Assembly: GCA_946549475.1 (NCBI GenBank) | Contig: CAMNQO010000109.1 | Location: forward strand, 1 to 5,911 | DNA: 5,911 nucleotides | Direction of reading: 5' to 3' | Origin: an uncultured Bacteroidales bacterium | Lineage (GTDB): Bacteria; Bacteroidota; Bacteroidia; Bacteroidales; UBA932 | In this document: one piece after another, positions 1 to 5,911 of the stretch | Position numbering within the stretch: position 1 is the first letter of the stretch | How the letters are laid out: every line of letters begins with the position of its first letter | The notes under the pieces: generated by a model | The model's input: the letters and a program-made list of their open reading frames with translations, nothing else | What the model was told of the DNA's origin: nothing | Database searches by the model: none | Program-made: the position numbers and the translations under genes

Positions 1-483
1 TTCCACCCATTTGGCCAGTTCTTCGGGGGTGCCGGAGCCGACATTGCCGCTGATATACGGCTGGGTCCCGAGCATTTCGCAGAGGTTCAGGAACTCATGC
101 GTACCGAAGGAGTTGTCTTCGATGGTGCTGCCCCAGTTATTGTTGACCAGTTTGGGACGGTTTTCTTTGGGGCCGATGCCGTCCATCCAGTGGTATTCGT
201 CGGCGAAGCAGCCGCCGGGCCAGCGCAGGACGGGTATCTGAAGGTCTTTCAGGGCCTTGACCACATCGCTGCGGTAGCCGTCCTTATTGGGAATGGACGA
301 GTCGGGACCGACCCAGATACCCTCATAGATACAGCGGCCCAGGTGTTCGGAGAACTGGCCATAGATTTCGGCGGGAATACGGGGCTGGTCTTGTGCGCCG
401 TCGTGGATGCTGATGATCATCTGTGCCCGGGCGGACACCTGCAAGGCCGTTGCAGCCAAAAAGAAGAGTAAAATTTTTTTCAT
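1..483 (-). CDS. GH51 alpha-L-arabinofuranosidase, N-terminal part (cut by window edge)
   Basis: Exo-acting enzyme expected to remove L-arabinofuranose from arabinan side chains and arabino-oligosaccharides. The first 161 residues are present and the frame is open to base 1. Residues 1-20 look like a Sec signal peptide (MKK, a hydrophobic core, then A-R-A before Q21) with no lipobox cysteine, so a periplasmic site is likely. The mature part begins directly with the GH51 barrel: IYGQFSEHLGRCIYEGIWVG at 40-59 (E46 matches the conserved substrate-contacting Glu), LRWPGGCFADEYHW at 86-99, DGIGP at 101-105, NSFGTHEF at 124-131 and SGNVGSGT at 145-152. The acid/base and nucleophile glutamates lie in the missing part. 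Full-length relatives of this layout are about 500 residues or more. The start is ambiguous: in-frame ATGs also lie at 492 and 504; 483 was chosen because it gives a standard signal peptide. It is the last visible gene of the operon, 21 bases after the larger GH43 gene. Family assignment is firm; exact linkage specificity is inferred. Confidence 0.93.
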   Translation of the reverse strand, partial: MKKILLFFLAATALQVSARAQMIISIHDGAQDQPRIPAEIYGQFSEHLGRCIYEGIWVGPDSSIPNKDGYRSDVVKALKDLQIPVLRWPGGCFADEYHWMDGIGPKENRPKLVNNNWGSTIEDNSFGTHEFLNLCEMLGTQPYISGNVGSGTPEELAKWVE

Positions 484-504
484 ATCAGTCATTTTGTTTA
501 TCAT
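484..504 (-). other. GH43-GH51 junction with three in-frame start candidates
   Basis: The 21-base gap follows the TAG stop (507-505) of the larger GH43 gene. It reads in transcript sense ATG-ATA-AAC-AAA-ATG-ACT-GAT and runs into the ATG at 483. All three ATGs (504, 492, 483) share one frame, which is also the frame of the preceding GH43 gene, so only the single TAG separates the two reading frames. There is no Shine-Dalgarno-like sequence; the A-rich ATAAACAAA before position 492 is the kind of leader Bacteroidota ribosomes favour. No terminator or promoter is visible, so co-transcription is expected. Confidence 0.75.
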
Positions 505-2022
505 CTATTTTTTCTTGCCCCAATAAGTGGCTTTGAGTCCTTTGGCCGTACCGGCATAGACGAGGGTCTTGACGCGGGGGCTGGCTTCCCAGTCGGCTTC
601 CCGGGCTACCACGACCACGACGGGAATGCCGCTGCTGGGACGGAGGGTCAGATACTGCTTGTCGGCATCGTAACTCCAGGTTCCCTGCATCGCTCCGCTC
701 ATCGTGCCGTTGCTTGACAGGGTAAGGCTGGCCGACCCTTGCATATTGCCTTGAGAGTAGCCCAGGTTGATGTGTTCCCAGGTGCCGGGAATCTCGGAGG
801 CTTTCACCTTGCCGTTGGTCAATCCCGCGTACCGCTCGGGGAGGGCGAGGGGCCAGAGGTCGCCCAGGTTATTGGGAGAGGAGGGACACCAGACGATGCG
901 GCGGACCTGTCCCATCATCAGGGCGTTGTCTATCCAGGCCGGCAGGCGTCCCTGCGAGCAGTAGAACCAGTCTTCGGTGCCTTCCTGCCGGAAGATGCTG
1001 CAATGGGAGCATCCGACCCAGCCGTAGCCCTGCGAGAACTGGTAAGGGTGGGTCACGACGGGATAGGCGTCGCCGCCGCTGGTGATGTTCGTGCCTTCGA
1101 TGTCATAATACGGTCCGCCGACGGAGGTGCTGCGGCAGACGCGGGTGTTGTAGGCCACGGACAGTTCGTCGTAGGCCATAAACAGATAATAATATCCGTC
1201 TTTCTTGATGATTTCAGGGGCTTCGCTGCCCTGCCAGCGGGCCCAGGAGCCGCTCGGTACGCGCGTGACGACGCGGGTGCCGAATTTGGGGTTGTTGCCC
1301 CAGGGATTGCCCAGGCCTTTGTAGGTACTGCCGCTGTAGGCGTTCTTGGGCTTGCCGCTCGCCGGGTCTATCTCCAGGATGGCGAAGCAGCTGTGCCACG
1401 AGCCGTAGATGAGCCAGTGTTTTCCGTCGTCATCCACCAGATAGGTGGGGTCGATGGCGTTGAAACGGAAGTAGGCGTTCTCGAAACTGCTGCCGTAAGA
1501 CTCCGTGCGCCCCTTGTCGGAGGAGGAACTGACGACATATCCCTTGTCCACCCAGGAGGAGGGATTGGAAGGGTCGGTGCTCTCGCACATTCCGATGAAG
1601 GACAGTTCGTTGCCGAAGGTGCCGCCGGAGAGTCCGCCGAGGGCGACAAGGCTGTAGTACATCCGCAGTTTCTCCACGCCGCCGACGGTCACCGTGCGGA
1701 TGACCGGGGCCCAGTAACCCCATTCGGGCGAGACGCTGCCCAGTCCCATCCGGCCCCGGATGGCGTTGAGGGAATCCTTCGCCCAGGACGGCGCATCGTT
1801 CATCGGACCCGGGAGGTGGCTCCAGTTGACCAGGTCGGAGGAACGCCGGCCTTGGAAATGTTTGCCGGTCGAGGCTTGCAGGTGCTGGTTGCCGTAGGAG
1901 GCGTCGGTCGCATACATATAATAGTAGCCTTTATACCAGGCGACGGAAGGGTCGTGGACGTTGGCGAGATTCCACCGGGCACGGTCGTTCCAGCCCATGA
2001 TGCTCCGGTAGTCGTCGCTGTA
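505..2022 (-). repeat. Tandem paralogous segment, copy 2 (GH43 plus C-terminal domain)
   Basis: Residues 473-977 of the larger GH43 protein align end to end with residues 45-589 of the upstream GH43 protein. Long identical stretches include WNLANVHDPS, SGSWARWQGSEAPEI and EADWEASPR. Homology is also visible in the DNA: the 24 bases at 950-973 equal those at 3980-4003, and the 23 bases at 578-600 equal those at 3539-3561. Most codons differ at third positions, so the duplication is old rather than recent. Confidence 0.85.
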
Positions 2023-3438
2023 GGTCGGGATGAAGGCGCTGTCGTCTTCTTCCGTCTCTTCCGCATCGTCGTACCGGCACTTGCGGATGTCGAGGTGCCC
2101 GTGTTCCGTCGTCAGGTGGGCGACGATATCCTTGCCGGCTCCGATGCTGAACTTGTAGGTTTCGGTAAAAGTCACGCTCTTGTCGGCGGCCAGCGACGAG
2201 GCTTTGATACAGGCGACGCCGGAGCGGTTTTCAATGCTCATCGTGACATAGGCGCCGTTCATTTTCTGCCGGAAAAGCGCCCAGTCGGTCCAGTCCATCG
2301 TCAGGTTGTTTCTCAGGCTCTGGTCCGTGTCGAATGTCGCCGTGGGGGTCCAGCCCCAGGCGTCGGCACGGAAGGCGAGATATTCGGTATATCCGTCCGC
2401 CCCGTAGGCCTTGTTGCCCAGTACGAGTACCCAGTTGTACCAGTTCTGCGTGGCGGCGCTGTAGTTGTAGAATTCCAGGGTGAGGATTTTTCCTTTCGGA
2501 ATCGCGTAGGCTTCGGAGCGGGAGGCGCCGAAGTCATCCGTGTTGTTCGCCGACCCGACGGTGTAGGGCGTGAAGCCGGACTCCAGGGAGATTTTCGGCA
2601 TATCATAGATGTCGCCGCGCCTGAGGGTAAGGGCGTCCGCGAGGATTTTCTCCGAGTTGGCTATTACGGCGGACTGGCCGTCGAGCAGACAGGTGGAGAG
2701 GCACTTGGCGGGATAGTCGCCGGTCGGGACGGGGATGTAGAAAACCAGATCCTGCTCGACGACGGTGGGCGAGGACAGGCGGACGGTGACGGCATCTCCG
2801 CTGAGTCCGGCCCGCGTATTGCTGATCTGGATGTCGCCGGCGGAAGTCCCGCCGACCGTGACCGTACCGGTCAGATGGATGTTTCCGGCATTGCTGAGAC
2901 TCAGGCGGAGGGCCTGGGTGCCGGCCGGAACGTTCCCGTAGGTGATTTTCAGCAGGGCGGCGGCGTGCCGGAAGTAAAATTTGGTGTTGCTGCTGCCGTC
3001 CGGCGTACCGACCATCAGGTTGTTGGTGACTCCGACGGTATAGGTATAGGCGGAGGGCAGGGTGAGTTGAAAGGAGTTCGTCGCGGTGAAAGTCCCGTTC
3101 TGGGCAGGCGAAACGGCCACGAGCAGGCTCGGAACGGTCCCGCTGAAAGTCTTGGAGAAAAGCCCCTCGGCTGCATCCTCGCAGGTGAAGGTCTCGAATT
3201 TGCCCTTGTCCGTACCGACCGAAATGGTCTCTCCGTCTTTCCAGGCAAAGTTGTTTTCGTCCGTGAGGGCGCTCTTGGCACCGGACTCGATGATTGCTTG
3301 GATGCTCACTTTGCCGCCGCCCGTTTCCTGCTTGGAACCGGATTCGGCGGCAAAGGATTCATCCTGGATGTTTTCCTTGGAACAACCGCAGAGAAGGGCT
3401 GCAAGGGCGATGAATGCGTATGACAGTTGCTTTTTCAT
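505..3438 (-). CDS. GH43 arabinanase-like lipoprotein with N-terminal fimbrillin-like and putative carbohydrate-binding modules
   Basis: This 977-residue protein is probably a surface enzyme cutting alpha-1,5-L-arabinan. Residues 1-19 are a lipoprotein signal (L-C-G-C19). Residues 41-286 resemble the fimbrillin/Mfa-like family: F-A-W-K-D-G-E at 64-70, FYFRHAAALLKITYGN at 154-169 and an R-G-D-I-Y-D-M end near 274-280. Residues 287-456 form an unassigned, probably beta-rich module with paired tryptophans (W333/W336, W361/W363, W383/W386). An acidic linker (456-475) leads to the five-bladed GH43 catalytic domain (about 476-870). It has the three expected carboxylates: D496 in VHDPSV (base), D663 in AIDPTY (pKa modulator) and E739 in GSEAPEI (acid). 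WAPVI (576-580) and H812 in GCSHC, a likely metal-site His of arabinanases, are also present. The C-terminal beta domain (871-977) with two GTW motifs matches the one in two-domain arabinanases. The GH43 and C-terminal parts are paralogous to the gene just upstream. Endo rather than exo action is inferred from family resemblance. Confidence 0.93.
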   Translation of the reverse strand: MKKQLSYAFIALAALLCGCSKENIQDESFAAESGSKQETGGGKVSIQAIIESGAKSALTDENNFAWKDGETISVGTDKGKFETFTCEDAAEGLFSKTFSGTVPSLLVAVSPAQNGTFTATNSFQLTLPSAYTYTVGVTNNLMVGTPDGSSNTKFYFRHAAALLKITYGNVPAGTQALRLSLSNAGNIHLTGTVTVGGTSAGDIQISNTRAGLSGDAVTVRLSSPTVVEQDLVFYIPVPTGDYPAKCLSTCLLDGQSAVIANSEKILADALTLRRGDIYDMPKISLESGFTPYTVGSANNTDDFGASRSEAYAIPKGKILTLEFYNYSAATQNWYNWVLVLGNKAYGADGYTEYLAFRADAWGWTPTATFDTDQSLRNNLTMDWTDWALFRQKMNGAYVTMSIENRSGVACIKASSLAADKSVTFTETYKFSIGAGKDIVAHLTTEHGHLDIRKCRYDDAEETEEDDSAFIPTYSDDYRSIMGWNDRARWNLANVHDPSVAWYKGYYYMYATDASYGNQHLQASTGKHFQGRRSSDLVNWSHLPGPMNDAPSWAKDSLNAIRGRMGLGSVSPEWGYWAPVIRTVTVGGVEKLRMYYSLVALGGLSGGTFGNELSFIGMCESTDPSNPSSWVDKGYVVSSSSDKGRTESYGSSFENAYFRFNAIDPTYLVDDDGKHWLIYGSWHSCFAILEIDPASGKPKNAYSGSTYKGLGNPWGNNPKFGTRVVTRVPSGSWARWQGSEAPEIIKKDGYYYLFMAYDELSVAYNTRVCRSTSVGGPYYDIEGTNITSGGDAYPVVTHPYQFSQGYGWVGCSHCSIFRQEGTEDWFYCSQGRLPAWIDNALMMGQVRRIVWCPSSPNNLGDLWPLALPERYAGLTNGKVKASEIPGTWEHINLGYSQGNMQGSASLTLSSNGTMSGAMQGTWSYDADKQYLTLRPSSGIPVVVVVAREADWEASPRVKTLVYAGTAKGLKATYWGKKK

Positions 3439-3462
3439 TTCGGTTGTTCCCGGATAAGAAGG

Positions 3463-5100
3463 TTACTGGACTTTCTTGCCCCAGAGGGTGGCGTCGTTGG
3501 CTTTGTCGATACCGGCGAAGACGATGGTCTCGACACGCGGGCTGGCTTCCCAGTCGGCTTCGTGGGCCACGACGACGATGACGGCGGTGCCGCCGGCGGG
3601 CGTAATGGTCAGGAACTGCTTCCCGGCATCGAAGGACCAGGTACCGCTGATGGCGGCGCCGGCCTTGTTGTAACCGGTGAAGGTCTTGTCAGCCTTGAAC
3701 TCCCATTCCTTGGAAGTCCGCATCTGGGCGTTCTGCAGGTCGGTCGCAGGGAGGCTTGAGTCGGGACGGGTGTAGTACAGGTGGATGTGCTCCCAGGTAC
3801 CGGCAATCTCGGACTCGCTGACCGCTTTCTTGGAAAGACCGGCATAGCGCTCGGGAAGGGAAATCGGCCAGAGGTCGTCCGGGGTGTCGGCCGTGGCGGG
3901 CGCCCAGACGATGCGGCGTACGTGACCGGTCATCAGCGCGTTGGAGGAAGCGTTGCCGTTCACACCGACGGGCAGGCGGCCCTGCGAGCAGTAGAACCAG
4001 TCTCCGCTGCCTTCCTGCTGGAAGACGCAGCAGTGGGAGATGCCGACCCAGCCGTACCCCTTGGAGAATTTGTAGGGATGGGTGACGATGGGGTAGGCGT
4101 CCCCGCCGACATTGGTCAGGTCCGTACCTTTGAGATCGACGAAGGGACCGTTGATGCTCTGGCTGCGACAGACACGGGTGTTGTAGGGGATATCCAGACC
4201 GTCATAGGCCATAAAGAGGTAGTACCAGCCGTCCTTATAGACGATTTCCGGAGCCTCGCTGCCCTGCCATCTGGCCCAGGAGCCGCTGGCGACGCGGGTG
4301 GCGATGCGCGTGCCGTAGTTGGGGTTGTTGCCCCAGGGGTCGCCCAGACCTTTGAACTTTCCGTTTTCGTTATAGGCATTGACGGGCAGACCGGTGGCGG
4401 GATTGATTTCCAGTTGGGCGAAGCCGCTGTGCCAGGAACCGTAGATCAGCCAGTGCTTGCCGTCCTTGTCCACGATGTAGGTGGGGTCGATGGCATTGAA
4501 GCGGAAGTAGGCGCTGCCGTAGTCTCCGTTCCAATTGGCACGGCCGTAACTGTCGCGGGCCTTGTCGGAGGAGGAGCAGACGACGAAGCCCTTGTCCACC
4601 CAGGAGTCGGAAGGGTCCGTGCTCTCGCACACGCCGATGAAGGCGCGTTCCGTCCAACTGCCGTCGAAATTAGCTTCGGTGGAAGCCTTGCCGGTCTTGA
4701 TGTAGTTGTCCACGATGATGCTGTAGTACATACGCATCGTGGGCACACCGTTCACATCCACCACACGGATGACAGGAGCCCAGTATCCGTAGTTGGGTGT
4801 CTCGATGGGGTCCAGATTCATCCTTGAGCGGATGGAGTTGAGCGAGTCGGTCACCCAGGCGGGAGCCTCGTTCATCGGACCATAGATGTGGGTCCAACTG
4901 ACCAGGTCCCTCGAGCGTTTGCCCTGGAAATGTTTGCCGACGGAAGCCTTTTCATGCTCGTTGCCGTAGGAGGCGTCCGTGCCGAACATATAGTAGTAGC
5001 CGTTATACCAGGCGATGGACGGATCGTGTACGTTGGCCAGGTTCCAGTACATGTGGTTGTTCCACGAAGAGATGCTGCCGTAGTCGTCATCATCCGTGGG
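3463..5100 (-). repeat. Tandem paralogous segment, copy 1 (GH43 plus C-terminal domain)
   Basis: This is the partner of the segment at 505-2022. It differs mainly by a longer loop around residues 173-195 (inside VDNYIKTGKASTEANFDG) and a longer loop in the C-terminal domain around residues 486-507. The unpaired 5' part of the other gene (its fimbrillin-like and Trp-rich modules) lies between the two copies on the DNA. Confidence 0.85.
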
Positions 5101-5232
5101 AATGCCGTACTCGTTGAAAGACGTGGTGCCGTCCGCTTTGGTCATGATGCCCACTCCTTCGTCTTTCTGACAGGAGGCCGCCAGCAGGAGCGTGGCGCCG
5201 AGGGCGGGAATAATGTATTTGGTAATACGCAT
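3463..5232 (-). CDS. GH43 endo-arabinanase-like surface lipoprotein
   Basis: This 589-residue enzyme is predicted to hydrolyse alpha-1,5-L-arabinan at the cell surface and supply oligosaccharides to the neighbouring SusD. Residues 1-20 are a lipoprotein signal with L-A-A-S-C21. The residues after the cysteine, Q-K-D-E, resemble the acidic Bacteroidota signal that sends lipoproteins to the outer face of the outer membrane. A short linker (22-50) precedes the GH43 propeller (about 51-463), which carries all three catalytic carboxylates: D70 in VHDPSI, D249 in AIDPTY and E326 in GSEAPEI. WAPVI (151-155), YGSWHSGF (264-271) and H400 in GISHC are also present. Residues 464-589 form the C-terminal beta domain with GTWEHI (478-483), SGTWSF (529-534) and EADWEASPR (558-566). 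It starts 19 bases after the SusD stop, behind an A-rich leader typical of Bacteroidota, with no clear Shine-Dalgarno site. Unlike its downstream paralogue it has no accessory N-terminal domains. Xylan or other arabinofuranoside activity cannot be excluded from sequence alone. Confidence 0.94.
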   Translation of the reverse strand: MRITKYIIPALGATLLLAASCQKDEGVGIMTKADGTTSFNEYGIPTDDDDYGSISSWNNHMYWNLANVHDPSIAWYNGYYYMFGTDASYGNEHEKASVGKHFQGKRSRDLVSWTHIYGPMNEAPAWVTDSLNSIRSRMNLDPIETPNYGYWAPVIRVVDVNGVPTMRMYYSIIVDNYIKTGKASTEANFDGSWTERAFIGVCESTDPSDSWVDKGFVVCSSSDKARDSYGRANWNGDYGSAYFRFNAIDPTYIVDKDGKHWLIYGSWHSGFAQLEINPATGLPVNAYNENGKFKGLGDPWGNNPNYGTRIATRVASGSWARWQGSEAPEIVYKDGWYYLFMAYDGLDIPYNTRVCRSQSINGPFVDLKGTDLTNVGGDAYPIVTHPYKFSKGYGWVGISHCCVFQQEGSGDWFYCSQGRLPVGVNGNASSNALMTGHVRRIVWAPATADTPDDLWPISLPERYAGLSKKAVSESEIAGTWEHIHLYYTRPDSSLPATDLQNAQMRTSKEWEFKADKTFTGYNKAGAAISGTWSFDAGKQFLTITPAGGTAVIVVVAHEADWEASPRVETIVFAGIDKANDATLWGKKVQ

Positions 5233-5251
5233 AATCTTTGTCTTTAAACAT

Positions 5252-5911
5252 TTAGTTCAAACTGGTGACGGGACGGATGGTCCAGCCGTTGGCTTTGAAC
5301 CAGACCGAGTTGTCGATGTTGTCGTTGGCGGAATTCCCCTTGATGTTGGGGTTCTCGTTGCGGACTCCGATGAAAATCGGGAAATACTCGTGCCCGGCTG
5401 CATAGTAGGATGTGTAGGAGTCGTCCGTTGCAGCGGGGGCGGCGCCGCCTTTGGCGTTGAGGTTGGCCGTCGTGATGACCTTCGGGGATTCCTTGTTGTA
5501 CTCTTCCAGGACATAGCGGCTGTGTGCGGCAATCTGCTGCAGACGTTCGGTGTCATAGAAGAATCCCCAGCGGATGAGGTCGATGCCGCGGCCGTTCTCG
5601 CAGCCGAATTCCTTCGGACGCTCGACATTGGCAATCTGCTCGAAGAGTTTGTCGGCGGTATCGAATCTGGCTGCATCCAGGTCGGCGAGGGCGACGCGGT
5701 TGCGCACCTTATTGATATAAGGTATCGCACTGGCGGGGCCTTCTGTCTCGTTGACGCATTCGGCATAGCGGAGCAACACGTCGGAGTAGCGCATCAGGCG
5801 GATATTGATACCGCAGTGCAGGCCGGTGACGACGGTCTTGTACAGGCCGGTACGGGCGTTGGTCCACTTGGCGACGGGAATGCCGCCGTTGTCGTTGTTG
5901 GTGCGGACGGT
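5252..5911 (-). CDS. SusD/RagB-family outer-membrane glycan-binding lipoprotein, C-terminal part
   Basis: SusD proteins sit as lids on SusC TonB-dependent transporters and capture oligosaccharides at the cell surface. The last 219 residues are present, ending in TAA; the frame stays open to the right edge, so the N-terminus and lipoprotein signal are missing. An internal ATG at 5794 is not the true start, because the conserved block NIRLMRYSDVLLRYAE spans it. Other family hallmarks follow: A-x-x-Y-I-N-K-V-R-N-R, then ERPKEFGCENGRGIDLIRWG (the usual ERR-x-EF-x-x-EG-x-R-x-x-DL-x-RWG motif, with E-N-G-R-G in place of the usual E-G-H-R), and a final Y-F-P-I-F with N-E-N-P-N close to the C-terminus. 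The tail after N-P-N runs about 30 residues more, through NSVWFKANGWTIRPVTSLN. Being immediately upstream of two arabinanases, it probably binds arabinan oligosaccharides. The ligand is inferred from context, not from binding residues. Confidence 0.95.
   Translation of the reverse strand, partial: TVRTNNDNGGIPVAKWTNARTGLYKTVVTGLHCGINIRLMRYSDVLLRYAECVNETEGPASAIPYINKVRNRVALADLDAARFDTADKLFEQIANVERPKEFGCENGRGIDLIRWGFFYDTERLQQIAAHSRYVLEEYNKESPKVITTANLNAKGGAAPAATDDSYTSYYAAGHEYFPIFIGVRNENPNIKGNSANDNIDNSVWFKANGWTIRPVTSLN

Noticed and set aside
97..471. Plus-strand open frame of 124 codons at the left edge
   Set aside because: It lies opposite the GH51 gene, whose minus-strand frame has a signal peptide and several conserved GH51 motifs.
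739..3423. An 894-codon open frame on the plus strand opposite the larger GH43 gene
   Set aside because: It is a mirror of the GC-rich coding strand: the protein is rich in Gly, Val, Ala, Asp and Arg, has no recognisable motif, and covers a gene with clear catalytic signatures and paralogue support. High GC removes stop codons on the opposite strand.
3439..3462. Possible promoter or terminator between the two GH43 genes
   Set aside because: The 24-base gap shows no hairpin with a U-tract and no convincing Bacteroidota -33/-7 promoter elements; it is simply an operon spacer.
3781..4827. A 348-codon open frame on the plus strand opposite the shorter GH43 gene
   Set aside because: It has the same antisense composition as the frame opposite the larger GH43. 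The resemblance between the two antisense proteins simply reflects the homology of the two GH43 genes.
5257..5766. Second minus-strand frame overlapping the SusD gene
   Set aside because: It is an out-of-frame translation rich in Ser, Thr, Pro and Arg without family motifs; the SusD frame accounts for this region.
1..5911. A previously undescribed defence, mobile or RNA-based system
   Set aside because: The whole window is accounted for by four co-directional PUL genes with short gaps. No transposase, phage, toxin-antitoxin, CRISPR, tRNA or structured-RNA signal was seen.

Overview
This window is an ordered run of four genes, all transcribed leftward (minus strand), from a polysaccharide utilization locus (PUL) of the SusC/SusD type. 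That architecture, lipoprotein-anchored glycosidases, a fimbrillin-like domain fused to an enzyme, and the lack of clear Shine-Dalgarno sites all point to the phylum Bacteroidota, most likely Bacteroidales. Base composition is visibly G+C-rich (roughly 60% by eye). This is well above typical Bacteroides and fits high-GC gut or rumen lineages such as Alistipes-like or Cryptobacteroides-like bacteria, but the genus cannot be fixed from this sequence.

In transcription order the layout is as follows. (1) 5911-5252 holds the C-terminal 219 residues of a SusD/RagB-family glycan-binding lipoprotein; its start, and presumably its SusC partner, lie beyond the right edge. (2) 5232-3463 is a complete 589-residue GH43 lipoprotein resembling an endo-alpha-1,5-L-arabinanase. 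(3) 3438-505 is a complete 977-residue GH43 lipoprotein. It is a paralogue of gene 2 with about 430 extra N-terminal residues: a fimbrillin-like domain followed by a Trp-rich module that may bind carbohydrate. (4) 483-1 is the first 161 residues of a GH51 alpha-L-arabinofuranosidase with a signal peptide, cut by the left edge. The gaps between genes are only 19, 24 and 21 bases, so this is a single operon. No promoter, terminator, RNA gene, insertion sequence or CRISPR array is visible, and no stretch over 300 bases lacks a gene.

Taken together, the genes form a coherent arabinan-degrading pathway. The two surface GH43 enzymes would cut the alpha-1,5-arabinan backbone (for example in pectin side chains). 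SusD with its unseen SusC would capture and import the arabino-oligosaccharides, and the GH51 enzyme, probably periplasmic, would release L-arabinose. The pathway is known. The more unusual points are the tandem duplication of the arabinanase, the lack of a separate SusE/F-like surface glycan-binding protein between SusD and the enzymes, and the possibility that the N-terminal extension of the larger GH43 does that job on the same polypeptide.
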